A DNA stretch of 50,414 bases from CAADGY01 sp900696665 (GCA_035063885.1 JAPSFM010000031.1:1-50414), one strand, 5' to 3'. Counted from the first letter of the stretch, positions 15,570-24,353 are shown. Program-made: numbers and translations. Notes: generated by a model not told the origin, from the sequence alone.

Positions 15570-16874
15570 TTGTTTTGGCTGACTGTATTGTTCGCGTGCA
15601 GCTTGCACACTCCGTATGCCGCCGCATTTCAGGCCCCTCCGCCGCCGGAAGTGGAGCAGTCAAAACCTGCCGCCACACGCGAAGCCCAGCCGGAGACGAC
15701 AATCGATTACGCCGCGGAGGGCATGAAGGCCCTTGAAAATGAGAAGTACGAGCGCGCCGTTGAACTCTTTTCGAAAGCCGCCGCAGCCGATTTGAGTGAC
15801 TACGCGGCGCACTTCCATCTTGGTTTCGCCTACAGCATGCTGCAGCGGGATCCGGAGGCGATCAGCGAATACCGGAAAGTTCTGGAGCTGAAACCGGGTC
15901 TCTATCAGGCACAATTAAACCTGGGAATTTTACTGCTTCGGAATAGAAGGCCAAAAGAAGCGTTGCCTGCTTTAGAGGCTGCCGGAGCCCAGAAACCAGG
16001 CGAATTTCGCCCGTTGTTTTATTTGGCGGAGGCACAATTTCAATCGGGCGATTTTGCGAAGGCCGCGGAAAGTTACGGTAAAGCGTTGGAGCTTGACGCC
16101 AAATCCGCGCCGGCCGCACTCGGAATGGCCCGGTCGTTCGCAAAACTCGGCCGCCCGCTGGAGGCAATTCCGCATTACCGCAAAGCAGCGGAACTCGACC
16201 CTTCCTATCGGGATACTTTGTTGGAACTCGCAACCGTTTTGGAGTCGGCCCAACAGGGGGAGGAAGCCATTGCGCTCTATCGCCAGTTTCCGGACCATGC
16301 GGCGGCGCAGGAGCGTCTGGGGGAACTGCTGATTGAAACCGGCAAGCCCCGGGAAGCGATTTTGCCTCTCGAGTTTGCAGTGAAGCAGTCGCCAACGGCC
16401 GCTAACCGGCTGGCTCTGGCTACGGCGTACCTTAGAAGTAATGAGACGGATAAGGCGCTTGGCATGCTCAAAGAAGCGTTGCGTATGGAGCCGGCGGATA
16501 CCCGGCTCCGTCTTCATTACGGCAGGGTCTTGCGAGACCAGAAGAACTACGCGGCAGCCGCGGAGCAGTTCGAAGCAGTGGCCAGGGCCGAGCCTCAGTC
16601 CGTCGAGGTATGGAATGAGGTGGCTGCCGTGCGCATCCTGCTGGAAAAATACGATCGGGCGCTTGAGGCTCTCGATAAACTGAAATCACTGGGCGCCGAA
16701 ACGGCGTCACACTATTATCTGCGGGCGCTGGCTCTGGATCATATGAAAGTCTACAAACCCGCTCTGGACAACTATCAGGCGTTTCTTGCAATGAGCCGCA
16801 ACCAGCACCCGGATGAAGAATTCAAGGCGCGAGAGCGTATTAAGACAATACAGAAGGAGTTGAGGAACAGGTGA
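15570..16874 (+). CDS. Exported tetratricopeptide-repeat protein
   Basis: The product (434 residues from TTG 15570) has a signal peptide ending near PYAAAFQ, a proline-rich linker and then about ten TPR units covering the rest. Repeats such as GLYQAQLNLGILLLRNRRPKEALPALEAA show the W/LG-Y-A-P pattern. It should be a periplasmic scaffold for protein contacts. TTG 15570 is preferred over GTG 15564 because AAGGAG ends five bases ahead of it. Its stop overlaps the next gene's GTG, so the three genes 15570-17953 form an operon. Confidence 0.85.
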   Translation: MFWLTVLFACSLHTPYAAAFQAPPPPEVEQSKPAATREAQPETTIDYAAEGMKALENEKYERAVELFSKAAAADLSDYAAHFHLGFAYSMLQRDPEAISEYRKVLELKPGLYQAQLNLGILLLRNRRPKEALPALEAAGAQKPGEFRPLFYLAEAQFQSGDFAKAAESYGKALELDAKSAPAALGMARSFAKLGRPLEAIPHYRKAAELDPSYRDTLLELATVLESAQQGEEAIALYRQFPDHAAAQERLGELLIETGKPREAILPLEFAVKQSPTAANRLALATAYLRSNETDKALGMLKEALRMEPADTRLRLHYGRVLRDQKNYAAAAEQFEAVARAEPQSVEVWNEVAAVRILLEKYDRALEALDKLKSLGAETASHYYLRALALDHMKVYKPALDNYQAFLAMSRNQHPDEEFKARERIKTIQKELRNR

Positions 16875-17305
16875 AGTTTTTCGGCATATTGATGCTGGCG
16901 GTTCTGCCTCTGTTGGCGGCTCAGCCGGATCTGCCGGCCATTCAGCAGGAGAAGGATCTGGAAAAGCGCGCGGAATTAGCCCTGAAGTATTCGGAACGCC
17001 TGCTCGATCGAATCCGCGATGTGTATAAAACCGGAGACTGGTCCGCAGTAGAGCATTCGCTGGACCAGATTGTGAAGGGAGTCGAACTGGCGGATTCTTC
17101 CCTCCGGGCAACGGGCAAGCAAGCCCGCAGAAGTCCAAAGCATTTCAAGCGAGCCGAGAAGAAGACGCATGAACTCAGCCGGCGTCTGGCCAGTTTCTCG
17201 GCGGAGGTCAGCTTCATGGAACGTGAACCGGTGGAAAAAGCACGCCTCCGGATTCTCTCCATCCATGATGAGCTTTTGATGCAGATAATGGGCAAGAAGA
17301 AGTGA
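16871..17305 (+). CDS. Exported helical protein of unknown function (first of a pair)
   Basis: The 144-residue protein has a short signal peptide (MKFFGILMLAVLPLLAA) and is otherwise predicted to be helical and highly charged. It contains the stretch LALKYSERLLDRIRDVYKTGD. It starts at GTG 16871, overlapping the TPR gene's stop as GTGA. The pattern 'R..L.LK(Y/F)...RL(D/L)..R.....' followed by a block containing 'I..(G/T)(V/M)' recurs in the downstream protein, suggesting two divergent copies of one domain. No family is recognised. The link with the TPR protein suggests a shared envelope complex. Confidence 0.7.
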   Translation: MKFFGILMLAVLPLLAAQPDLPAIQQEKDLEKRAELALKYSERLLDRIRDVYKTGDWSAVEHSLDQIVKGVELADSSLRATGKQARRSPKHFKRAEKKTHELSRRLASFSAEVSFMEREPVEKARLRILSIHDELLMQIMGKKK

Positions 17306-17314
17306 AGGTGTGTA

Positions 17315-17953
17315 ATGCGATTTTGGGTTTCTGTCCTGATATTCGCCAGTCTGTTCACGGTTACCGCACAGGATCGGGATTTTCTCACCGCGGATGAGGC
17401 CGATCAGGTGCGGCTTACCCAGGAGCCGAACATGCGCCTGAAACTTTACATCAAGTTCGCCAGACAACGGCTGGATCTTCTGCGGCAATTGCTGGAATCG
17501 GAAAAGGCGGGCCGGTCCGCTTTTATACACGACACGATTGAGGATTACACCCGTATCGTCGAGACGATGGACACCATCTCCGACGACGCCTTAAGGCGCA
17601 AGCTGACGATCGATGAGGGAGTCGCCGCGATAGCTGAGTCCGAGACGGAGATGCTGAAGACTCTGGAGGCCATTGAGGCATCGAAGCCCAAGGATATGGC
17701 TCGCTACCGATTCGTGCTGGACGAGGCCATCTCCGCCACCCGGGATAGCCTGGAGCTCGCTCAACAAAACATTCAGCAGCGCGCCGCCGCGGTTCAACAG
17801 CGCGACCTCAAGGAGAAGCAGGAACTTGAGGAGATGATGCAGCCAAAGGACCTCGAAGCCAAGCGGGCGGCGGAGCGGAAGGCACAGCAAGAACAGAAAA
17901 AGAACAAGGCTCCGACGCTACGCCGCAAAGGTGAGACGGTTCCCAAGCGGTAA
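17315..17953 (+). CDS. Exported helical protein of unknown function (second of a pair)
   Basis: The 212-residue product begins with a signal peptide (MRFWVSVLIFASLFTVTAQ). A helical domain of about 150 residues follows, whose first part, RLKLYIKFARQRLDLLRQLL, resembles its upstream neighbour. Residues about 155-212 are a charged, alanine/glutamine/lysine-rich coiled-coil-like tail. GAAGGTG precedes the ATG. No known family is recognised. It closes the operon, and a GC-rich hairpin follows. Confidence 0.7.
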   Translation: MRFWVSVLIFASLFTVTAQDRDFLTADEADQVRLTQEPNMRLKLYIKFARQRLDLLRQLLESEKAGRSAFIHDTIEDYTRIVETMDTISDDALRRKLTIDEGVAAIAESETEMLKTLEAIEASKPKDMARYRFVLDEAISATRDSLELAQQNIQQRAAAVQQRDLKEKQELEEMMQPKDLEAKRAAERKAQQEQKKNKAPTLRRKGETVPKR

Positions 17954-17964
17954 CGCTCCGGGCG

Positions 17965-17989
17965 GGGCGGGCGCCAGCCGGTCCCGCCC
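17965..17989. terminator. GC-rich hairpin between convergent genes
   Basis: GGGCGGG (17965-17971) pairs with CCCGCCC (17983-17989) over an 11-base loop, followed by only a short TTAT. It lies between two convergent genes and could end transcription in both directions. The weak T-run makes its efficiency uncertain. Confidence 0.5.
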
Positions 17990-17997
17990 TTATAGGC

Positions 17998-18858
17998 TTA
18001 TGCGGCGGCCAGCCCGCGCAAGTTCCAACCACTGATGTAACTCGCCTGGAACTTATTGTTATTCGGCCCCTGCCAGTGTGTCTCCAGGCTGAGCCAGCCT
18101 TTGTACCCGTCGTCCAGCAGCGCCTTAATCTGGCCTTTCCAATCCACTGAGCGTGTTCCCAACGGGCCCCAAATGGGCTTATGTCCTTCCATGTGGCAGT
18201 CTTTCGCGTGAACGTGTGCGATACGGTCCACAGGCAGCATGCGGTAGCCGTCCGGGAACGGAACTTCCCCGGAGACGTAGGCATTCGCCGGATCCCAAAC
18301 CAGCTTCAGGTTCACATGATCGACAGCTTTGAGCACCCGCGCGGATTCGGCCGCCGTGGAGATGTTGCAGGCATGCTCGTTCTCGAGACCGATCACGACA
18401 CCGTGCTTCGACGCCTTTTCGGCCAACTCGCCCAGCGAGTTGACGACCGCATCGAAGCACTTGTCCGGTTCCACCGTACGCCAGAAAGAAAACACCCGGA
18501 TGATGCGGGCGCCCGTCTTTCCCGCGATCTCGAAGGCACGCTCGGCCAGGCGGGGCTGGTCGTCGAAGGTGTGCTTCGAAGCGAAAATATCGTGTTGAAA
18601 GCGGCTGTCGATTTCAGGCGAGTTTGGGAGAACGCACTTCAAGATGGGCGACGCAATAGAAACAATTTCCAAACCTGCGGCCTGGATCTTTCGTATGGCG
18701 CCGTCCAGTTCGGCGTCGCTGAGGTCCATGATGTTCTTGCCGCCCAGGACACGCAGTTCGGCGCCCTTCATGCCCGTTTCCACCATTGGTTTCAGTGCCG
18801 TGTCGAGATCGGGCGAGTACTCGTCGGTTATGGCTGCAATTCGGAATTTTGGATCCAT
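17998..18858 (-). CDS. Sugar phosphate isomerase/epimerase-like TIM-barrel protein
   Basis: The 286-residue protein belongs to the xylose-isomerase-like/AP-endonuclease-2 TIM-barrel superfamily. Probable metal ligands are seen in order: GLENEH (Glu), VWDPANA (Asp), HVHAKDCH (His) and SLETHW (Glu). Such enzymes epimerise or isomerise keto and inosose-type sugars in the cytoplasm. No signal peptide is present. The gene lies 15 bases downstream of the DsrE-like gene and may be cotranscribed, though a functional link is not obvious. Confidence 0.8.
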   Translation of the reverse strand: MDPKFRIAAITDEYSPDLDTALKPMVETGMKGAELRVLGGKNIMDLSDAELDGAIRKIQAAGLEIVSIASPILKCVLPNSPEIDSRFQHDIFASKHTFDDQPRLAERAFEIAGKTGARIIRVFSFWRTVEPDKCFDAVVNSLGELAEKASKHGVVIGLENEHACNISTAAESARVLKAVDHVNLKLVWDPANAYVSGEVPFPDGYRMLPVDRIAHVHAKDCHMEGHKPIWGPLGTRSVDWKGQIKALLDDGYKGWLSLETHWQGPNNNKFQASYISGWNLRGLAAA

Positions 18859-18873
18859 GGTTTCAGGCTGTTC

Positions 18874-19212
18874 CTATAATGTAATGACTTGGTCAGGCAT
18901 ATTCCCGGAAAGCGCCTTATAGAGATCCGGGAAGCATCCGATAGGCACGCCGTCAAACAACTTGTCGGCGATTTCTCTCTCGTAGCAGCACTGGTCGCAG
19001 CACATCAGCAGCATGCCGTTCTTGCGTGCCAGGTCCACCAGGCGCTGGCCGAGCGGATTGTCTTTCTGCAAAAGGTAGCAGTTGTCTTCGAAAAAGAACA
19101 TGCCTACGACGTCGACGCCGTGCCGGTTCTCCTCAAGCTGGGGAAGAATCATTTTCCCGAGTTTGTACGACACGGTGTGTCCCTGTGTAGAGAAGATGTA
19201 AGCGACTTTCAA
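18874..19212 (-). CDS. DsrE-like sulfur-relay protein with CCxxCC motif
   Basis: The 112-residue product starts KVAYIFSTQGHTVSYKLGKMILPQL and has the alpha/beta layout of the DsrE/DsrF family. These proteins carry sulfur, or selenium in some relatives, as persulfide. The cysteine cluster CCDQCCYE near residue 75 is the obvious reactive site. The start is TTG 19212, overlapping the IscU-like gene's stop as TTGA, so the two are translationally coupled. From memory, a DsrE-related family called SaoD occurs in selenium-linked organometal loci, which is a lead rather than an assignment. The longer frame to 19311 runs through the upstream gene and was rejected. Confidence 0.75.
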   Translation of the reverse strand: MKVAYIFSTQGHTVSYKLGKMILPQLEENRHGVDVVGMFFFEDNCYLLQKDNPLGQRLVDLARKNGMLLMCCDQCCYEREIADKLFDGVPIGCFPDLYKALSGNMPDQVITL

Positions 19213-19619
19213 GTGGGCTCCTGTTTTTGGAATTGATCGAATGCGCACTGCACCGCCCGTATCACGAGACTGGACCGATTCTGGTGTGACTGGGGAACCT
19301 CGGGATGCCACGTGGCCAGCAGTTCCGGCTTCAGTGCCCTAACTATTTCCACCGGCTGCCCAACCAGGTGTTGGGCTACATGTTCACACAGCGCCACCAG
19401 CGTCACACACGGAGAGCACCGGTATTCCACACGGGTGACCGTCCCTTTCCTCACGAACAATTGAAAAGCGGCAGACAGGTCTTCCGAACTCTGTACGGCT
19501 GTGCCGGAAAAGTCTCTCAGAGTGGTTCGCCCGGTTCTGCGATAGCCTTCAACAAAATAGTCGTGGACGGTGCGGCCCAACTTCGATTCTAATCCCTCAG
19601 TGTGAAGTTCGCAGATCAT
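19209..19619 (-). CDS. IscU/NifU-N-like scaffold protein lacking the first canonical cysteine
   Basis: The 136-residue protein resembles the IscU/NifU N-terminal scaffold, which builds or transfers iron-sulfur clusters. The layout is a helical head, a beta region (AFQLFVRKGTVTRVEYRCSPC), a long helix (VTLVALCEHVAQHLVGQP) and a final helix carrying a cysteine (LVIRAVQCAF). The usual CGD cysteine is absent. The central cysteine is a CxxC instead of GxGC. It may therefore pass sulfur or metal to the coupled DsrE-like protein rather than assemble a normal cluster. ATG 19619 has AAAAGGGA upstream, at a long distance. Confidence 0.65.
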   Translation of the reverse strand: MICELHTEGLESKLGRTVHDYFVEGYRRTGRTTLRDFSGTAVQSSEDLSAAFQLFVRKGTVTRVEYRCSPCVTLVALCEHVAQHLVGQPVEIVRALKPELLATWHPEVPQSHQNRSSLVIRAVQCAFDQFQKQEPT

Positions 19620-19739
19620 CGTACCGTGATCCCTTTTAGTACCAGATCTACCGATTTTGGAAGTTTACAGGAGGGCGCTTGCGTTTTCTCTTCCAGATTC
19701 CGTAGAATTGGCATCCAAATGGGCATCTAACAGAAGTGC

Positions 19740-19915
19740 TACATTAGGTAACCACGAGCCCTTAGGCGACCGGCAGAGCACCCGAAGGGGCGAAAGGCGA
19801 ATGCCGGGTACAAGATGCCCGGATGTTTGCAGCCAGGAGTCTGTCACTTGGTACATCTCCGCACCAGGGCAGGCGGGTGACTGGCGCCGTGGGTGGTAGA
19901 TGTTGCGAGGGAAAA
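19740..19915 (+). ncRNA. Candidate structured leader RNA, possible riboswitch
   Basis: The 5' region of the 1123-residue protein gene holds several GC-rich pairings. CCGGC (19770-19774) pairs with GCCGG (19803-19807) around an inner CCC-GAA-GGG hairpin. CCGGG (19804-19808) can instead pair with CCCGG (19818-19822). These two helices share bases, so only one can form, a switch-like arrangement. A second compound hairpin joins GTCAC (19843-19847) to GTGAC (19877-19881), with TTGGT/ACCAG inside it. No known riboswitch family is matched. The rest of the 300-bp gap (19620-19739) shows nothing recognisable. Confidence 0.35.
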
Positions 19916-19918
19916 ACA

Positions 19919-22900
19919 ATGAGATTGCACTCAGCGGCTCTCCTAATCCTCTTGGCGGCGGTTTCCGGACAGGGACAGCAGGACGCCAATACAAGGGCAC
20001 GCGAACTGGAAAGCAAGGGTGATGGTTGGGGAGCCCGCACGCTGCTCCAGCAAGCTGCCAACCACGGTGAGCCCGGCGCGGCTAGGGACTATGCCGAATT
20101 TCTGGATCGTCATAAAGATCCGGCGGCGCGGGAGGCGTACCGGACCGCGATAGCCGCTGCGGACGGGCGCGAATCCCGAATAGCGCTTGCACGCCGTCTG
20201 GTCCTTCTCGATCTCATCGCAGGCGATTACGACTCGGCCTCGAAAGACCTGGAACGCTATCGTGAATACGGCGGTGCTGAGTTTTCCGGTAGCGTGAAAG
20301 TGCCCCCAGCCAGCGAGGCCGGTCCGGTGGCTGTCGTGCAAATACCGGGGCCGATACGCTCTTTTTCGCGCATGGCGGCGCTGTCTCCAGACCTGATGCC
20401 CAAAGACGTATTGACTGCGCTGGCCCGGAACGTTGTCACGAATGGATATCAGGCATCGAGCAGCAACGAAGCGCTGGAACAGACGGAGTACTTAAAGCTG
20501 GTGGTCCGTTATCTTTCCCAGGCGCGCGAGCTCGAGAAATTGGCGGGCGCCGGGAAAACCATCCGTATCGAGCAGTGTGAGTCGGCCGAAGCCGCCGACA
20601 TTCTGAGAGTGCTCGGCTATCGTATGCGCGGCGCGTGCGGCGGCGACGTGGTGCTGGAGACCGTCAACGCAACCCGCGCCTTCCTGACCATTGACTCCGG
20701 GTTTCCGCTCGCGGAACTCGAGCAAGCTTTGCGTACGAACCGGCCTTTCGTTTACGACTACCGTCCTACGGAGGTGCCGGTGCTATTCGGGCCGGAGTAC
20801 TGGCTTTCCTCGCGCGACAAACAGGGCGGGGTGTTTATTGATGTCTTCCTGTCGGATCCTTCTGTTTGCCGGCTCTATCTCGGTTTGTCCAAGCTGGACC
20901 GCGAAACGGCGGAGGTGCTGCGAAAGCAGATGCCGGCGCAGAAGATTCGCGTCCTTTCCCACGTCATCGATTTCTTCGGCGGTATGTTCCAGATCAGAAA
21001 CGGCAAGGCGATTGTTCCGGGCGGCGCGCCATCCGCCAAAGGGTGGTCCGATCTGGTTGGCGAGTCTCCCGACAGTGGTGGAGCTTTCTTTGAAAAACTT
21101 ATCGCCCGGGATGATGGCTGGATGGCAAGCTACTTCGATGCGCTTGCCCGCGTGGATGGTCCCCTTCAAGCCTATCTGACAGAGCCGGAACGGATGAAAC
21201 GCTTTTACTCCGCGCTTCGTGGAAGGGTGACCAGCCCGGGGCCTGCGCGTCCGGTCTTCCGTTCCAACACCGACCTGATGCTGCTCACCACACGGCTCCG
21301 GGTGGACAGTCAGGGGCGTGCCGTAATCCCCGGCAGCATTGACGTGTGGAAGAACCTCTTCATCAATCATCCTCATGGCAAGTACGATGGCAAGCTCACC
21401 AGACTGGCGACCTCCTGGAAAGAACCGGATGATGTTGTCGAAGCCCTGTTTGCGCTGTGCCGTAAGGCGGTCGACAACGAGCCGTTGAAGATCTTCATGG
21501 CTCTTAGCGATATGGATCGCCGCCGCACGACGCCGATGAGGCCGGAAACCGTCGATCGCCTGGCGCGGGAGTATCGCACCTATGGCGCGCAGTATTCGCT
21601 TCTGAACGAACTGCCAACGCTATCCGACAGGACCATTAATGCTTTCCTGGATACGGCGAAAGAGATTTCGCAGATTGGCAACAACGAACTGAGAGCGGAT
21701 ACGGCCGGAACGATGCAAGCACTGGCCGGACTGTGGCAGATTTTCTGCCGGCAGCGCGCGATTTCCCCGGATGCGGCGGATGAAGCATTATTCGAGCTGC
21801 TGGCGCCTTTTGGACGGATGCGGGAGGAGTATGAACTTTTCGCCGCTGGGGTATCCGGCATCAAAGTTCTGTTGAAAGCGACGGGGTCCACCGGGAGCGA
21901 ATCGCCGCAGGACCGGATGATCGCTTTGCTCGCCGGCTCGCCCTCTCCGGCCGACACAGACTCCCACCGTCAGGTTGTGCAGGACATGATGCGGATCTTC
22001 GAGGCCCAGCGTCTGGTATCGATAACGAGCCTGATGGATCTTAGCGAGCACCTGGACCGCATCGCGCAGGGTGAAAGGCTGAACACGGCACTGGTGAACC
22101 GCATCGTTTCACGCGTCTCCGAGATCAACCTGCCGCGGGCTTCCCTTTCGACCGCCGAAAGAAATGCGTTCGCGTTCGGCTATTGGACGGAAAAGCACAT
22201 CGATAATCAGCGGAAGCTGAATTTGCGGGCTGTGATCGAGAAAGCCGGAACCGACGCGGAGAAGCTCCGGGAAGTTCGTGGTGAGCTTGCGGGATTCCTG
22301 CGCGATACGCTTGTCGGATTTAACTACATGCACTATGCGCCTCCAGGGGCGCAGGTGCTATACACCAATCCGCTCTTTGTCCGCAGTCACGATTTCCTCG
22401 GTATGCAGGGATCAGTGCAGACCTGGCGGCAAACGGAAGTCCTGGGTACGGGGTGGCCTTCGAGTGCTGGAGGAAGACTGGTCGGTTCGCTTTCCGGACT
22501 TCCTTATGCGCTTGCGGAAGCCGAGCAGAACTTTTTGGTTCCTACCCGCGAACAGGCACTGATCTGGGGCGACCTCGTTCCGCAAATGATCCTCAGTTCG
22601 AAGATTCCAAGGTGGTGGAACGTAAGTCCATCCCAAGTGCACTGGCTGGCGCTTCATCTGCAGTACGCCGAATCGCTGCTGGCGGAATCCGCGTTGAATG
22701 CGGAAATGCGCAACAAGGTTCTCGCGGAGCTGGATAAGCAGGCCGTGCCCGCCAGGGTATCCCTGGTGGACCGTCTGCTCGAAGAGGGCAGGGTAAGGGA
22801 AGCTCTTGATAACGTCACGCCGTCGGAAGCTTACGGGCTGTCGATCCGAATGCTGCGGACCGATGCCGCGAGCGGGCCGATTGCCGTTGAAATCCGGGAG

Positions 22901-23290
22901 ATGGCGAAAGCAGATCCCGAACACATCAATTATCGAGCGGTATCCCGGGCCTTTGGCACTCCGAAGCCTACCCTGGCCAATTCCTATAATCCGGAGCTGT
23001 TGAATTTGCGCACGTTTCCAACGTTGATGGGTTATTCCAGCCGCATCATGGCCGAGAGTTGGGAATCCAGTATGTTGTATTACGCGGCTCTGGCGGATGA
23101 GATGCACCTGCTTCCTTCGCAGTTGAACGTCCTGGTTCCCGAATGGACCCAGAAGACCGTGGAGCAGATCTTTGCCACACATCTCGAAGATTGGCCGGCC
23201 CTGTTGCGGTCCTTACGGCACGTAGGAGACGAGTTTCGCGCAAGAACGCGCAAGCAGTTCGCTGCTGAACAGAAGGCTTCATTAGAATAG
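19919..23290 (+). CDS. Large exported protein of unknown function (1123 residues)
   Basis: The protein begins MRLHSAALLILLAAVSGQGQ, a clear signal peptide, at ATG 19919. An earlier in-frame ATG at 19823 would bury this signal behind an unrelated leader. The first 120 residues after the signal look like short helical repeats (ELESKGDGWGARTLLQQAA...), possibly TPR-like. The remainder is mixed alpha/beta with no motif I recognise. There is no membrane anchor or obvious catalytic site. It is followed after 21 bases by a VWFA-domain gene, which suggests a joint surface or envelope role. The long leader hints at post-transcriptional control. Confidence 0.8.
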   Translation: MRLHSAALLILLAAVSGQGQQDANTRARELESKGDGWGARTLLQQAANHGEPGAARDYAEFLDRHKDPAAREAYRTAIAAADGRESRIALARRLVLLDLIAGDYDSASKDLERYREYGGAEFSGSVKVPPASEAGPVAVVQIPGPIRSFSRMAALSPDLMPKDVLTALARNVVTNGYQASSSNEALEQTEYLKLVVRYLSQARELEKLAGAGKTIRIEQCESAEAADILRVLGYRMRGACGGDVVLETVNATRAFLTIDSGFPLAELEQALRTNRPFVYDYRPTEVPVLFGPEYWLSSRDKQGGVFIDVFLSDPSVCRLYLGLSKLDRETAEVLRKQMPAQKIRVLSHVIDFFGGMFQIRNGKAIVPGGAPSAKGWSDLVGESPDSGGAFFEKLIARDDGWMASYFDALARVDGPLQAYLTEPERMKRFYSALRGRVTSPGPARPVFRSNTDLMLLTTRLRVDSQGRAVIPGSIDVWKNLFINHPHGKYDGKLTRLATSWKEPDDVVEALFALCRKAVDNEPLKIFMALSDMDRRRTTPMRPETVDRLAREYRTYGAQYSLLNELPTLSDRTINAFLDTAKEISQIGNNELRADTAGTMQALAGLWQIFCRQRAISPDAADEALFELLAPFGRMREEYELFAAGVSGIKVLLKATGSTGSESPQDRMIALLAGSPSPADTDSHRQVVQDMMRIFEAQRLVSITSLMDLSEHLDRIAQGERLNTALVNRIVSRVSEINLPRASLSTAERNAFAFGYWTEKHIDNQRKLNLRAVIEKAGTDAEKLREVRGELAGFLRDTLVGFNYMHYAPPGAQVLYTNPLFVRSHDFLGMQGSVQTWRQTEVLGTGWPSSAGGRLVGSLSGLPYALAEAEQNFLVPTREQALIWGDLVPQMILSSKIPRWWNVSPSQVHWLALHLQYAESLLAESALNAEMRNKVLAELDKQAVPARVSLVDRLLEEGRVREALDNVTPSEAYGLSIRMLRTDAASGPIAVEIREMAKADPEHINYRAVSRAFGTPKPTLANSYNPELLNLRTFPTLMGYSSRIMAESWESSMLYYAALADEMHLLPSQLNVLVPEWTQKTVEQIFATHLEDWPALLRSLRHVGDEFRARTRKQFAAEQKASLE

Positions 23291-23311
23291 GCACTTTCAT
23301 TGGAGGTTGGA

Positions 23312-24331
23312 GTGAAGTCACTGAGGAGACTGGGGGCAGTCGCCACGCTGCTGGCGATACCGGGAGCTTCCGTGCGGATGAGTGCACAGGAGGGGGAGCG
23401 GCCCGTTTTCCGGGTCAAGGTCGACATGGTCGTGTTGGCCTTCAACGTCACCGATAACAAGGGCCGGTATATCAACGGACTCAAGCCGAGCGATTTCCGG
23501 ATCCTTGAAGATGGAATCGTTCAGAAAATTGCCACTTTTGCCGAGGGAAACAGGCCGGCGGTGCAGGTGCTGGAGGACGGTACGACACGACCCCTCATTG
23601 CCACTACGCCTGAGTCCGGCGGCGCCGGGACTGCAAGCGCGGCCGAACTGCGCTCGGACGCGTTCATCGGAACAAACGTGTTCGTTCTTTTCGATACCAG
23701 TAACTACATGTATCGGGGATTCGTGTACGCATCCGATGCGATTGCGGATTTTATTCGCGGCCTGGACCGCGCCGATTCCGTGGCGGTTTACACGTTCAGC
23801 CGCAATCTGAACCGCGCGTCGCCTCTCAGCCGGGACCGCAACGATGTCATCACCGGCTTGCGGTCCGCCGTGGCTGGCGATGATGCGGCGCTGTACAATG
23901 CACTGCTGCTGACCCTGCGCGATGCCTCGAAAGTACCGGGTAGGAAAGTAGTGATCGTCTTTTCCAATGGGCCGGATAACGCCAGCATGGTGGCGCCTGA
24001 CGACGTCCGCGCAGTTGCTGAGGACGAAGGCATTCCCATTTACGTCATCTCAACGGCCGACGCCACCAAGGATGTGACATCGAGCGCGGTATTCCGCCGC
24101 ATTTCGACACGCACTGGAGGGAAGACGTACTTCGCGAAGACGTGGCAAAAACAGGTGGAAGCGTTCGAGTCCATTCGTGAGGACTTGGGGAACTCTTACA
24201 CCATCACGTACTATCCGGCCCAAAATCCCAATGAGGGGTTCCGCAAAATCGCAGTCGAGATCGTCTCCGACCCGGGCAAGAAGTTGCGGGTGCGTGCGCG
24301 CCCCGGGTACAGGCCTCGGGCGGGCTTCTAA
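23312..24331 (+). CDS. VWFA-related protein of the acidobacterial type
   Basis: The 339-residue product has an N-terminal signal (ending near SVRMSAQ). A beta-rich segment typical of this group follows (FRVKVDMVVLAFNVTDNKGRYINGLKPSDFRILEDG), then a von Willebrand A domain. The MIDAS loop reads FDTSNYM, so the second serine of DxSxS is replaced by tyrosine and metal binding may be weak. The C-terminal strands (SYTITYYPAQNPNEGFRKI) are also family-like. I chose GTG 23312, with GGAGG five bases upstream. It probably binds a partner at the cell surface and shares an operon with the preceding large protein. Confidence 0.85.
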   Translation: MKSLRRLGAVATLLAIPGASVRMSAQEGERPVFRVKVDMVVLAFNVTDNKGRYINGLKPSDFRILEDGIVQKIATFAEGNRPAVQVLEDGTTRPLIATTPESGGAGTASAAELRSDAFIGTNVFVLFDTSNYMYRGFVYASDAIADFIRGLDRADSVAVYTFSRNLNRASPLSRDRNDVITGLRSAVAGDDAALYNALLLTLRDASKVPGRKVVIVFSNGPDNASMVAPDDVRAVAEDEGIPIYVISTADATKDVTSSAVFRRISTRTGGKTYFAKTWQKQVEAFESIREDLGNSYTITYYPAQNPNEGFRKIAVEIVSDPGKKLRVRARPGYRPRAGF

Positions 24332-24353
24332 TCAATCCCGGCTCTGCCGCCGT

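Noticed and set aside
19213..19311. Longer N-terminus of the DsrE-like protein
   Set aside because: The extra 33 residues run antiparallel to nothing useful and overlap the IscU-like coding region; family similarity begins at TTG 19212.
19826..19850. GCAGCCAGGAGTCTG as part of a cobalamin riboswitch
   Set aside because: It resembles the B12-box only in AGCCAGGAG. The CACTG and GGGAA core elements are missing, and the downstream gene has no link to cobalamin.
19823..19918. Earlier ATG (19823) for the 1123-residue protein
   Set aside because: It would place 32 unrelated residues before a perfect signal peptide, and it lies inside the structured leader.
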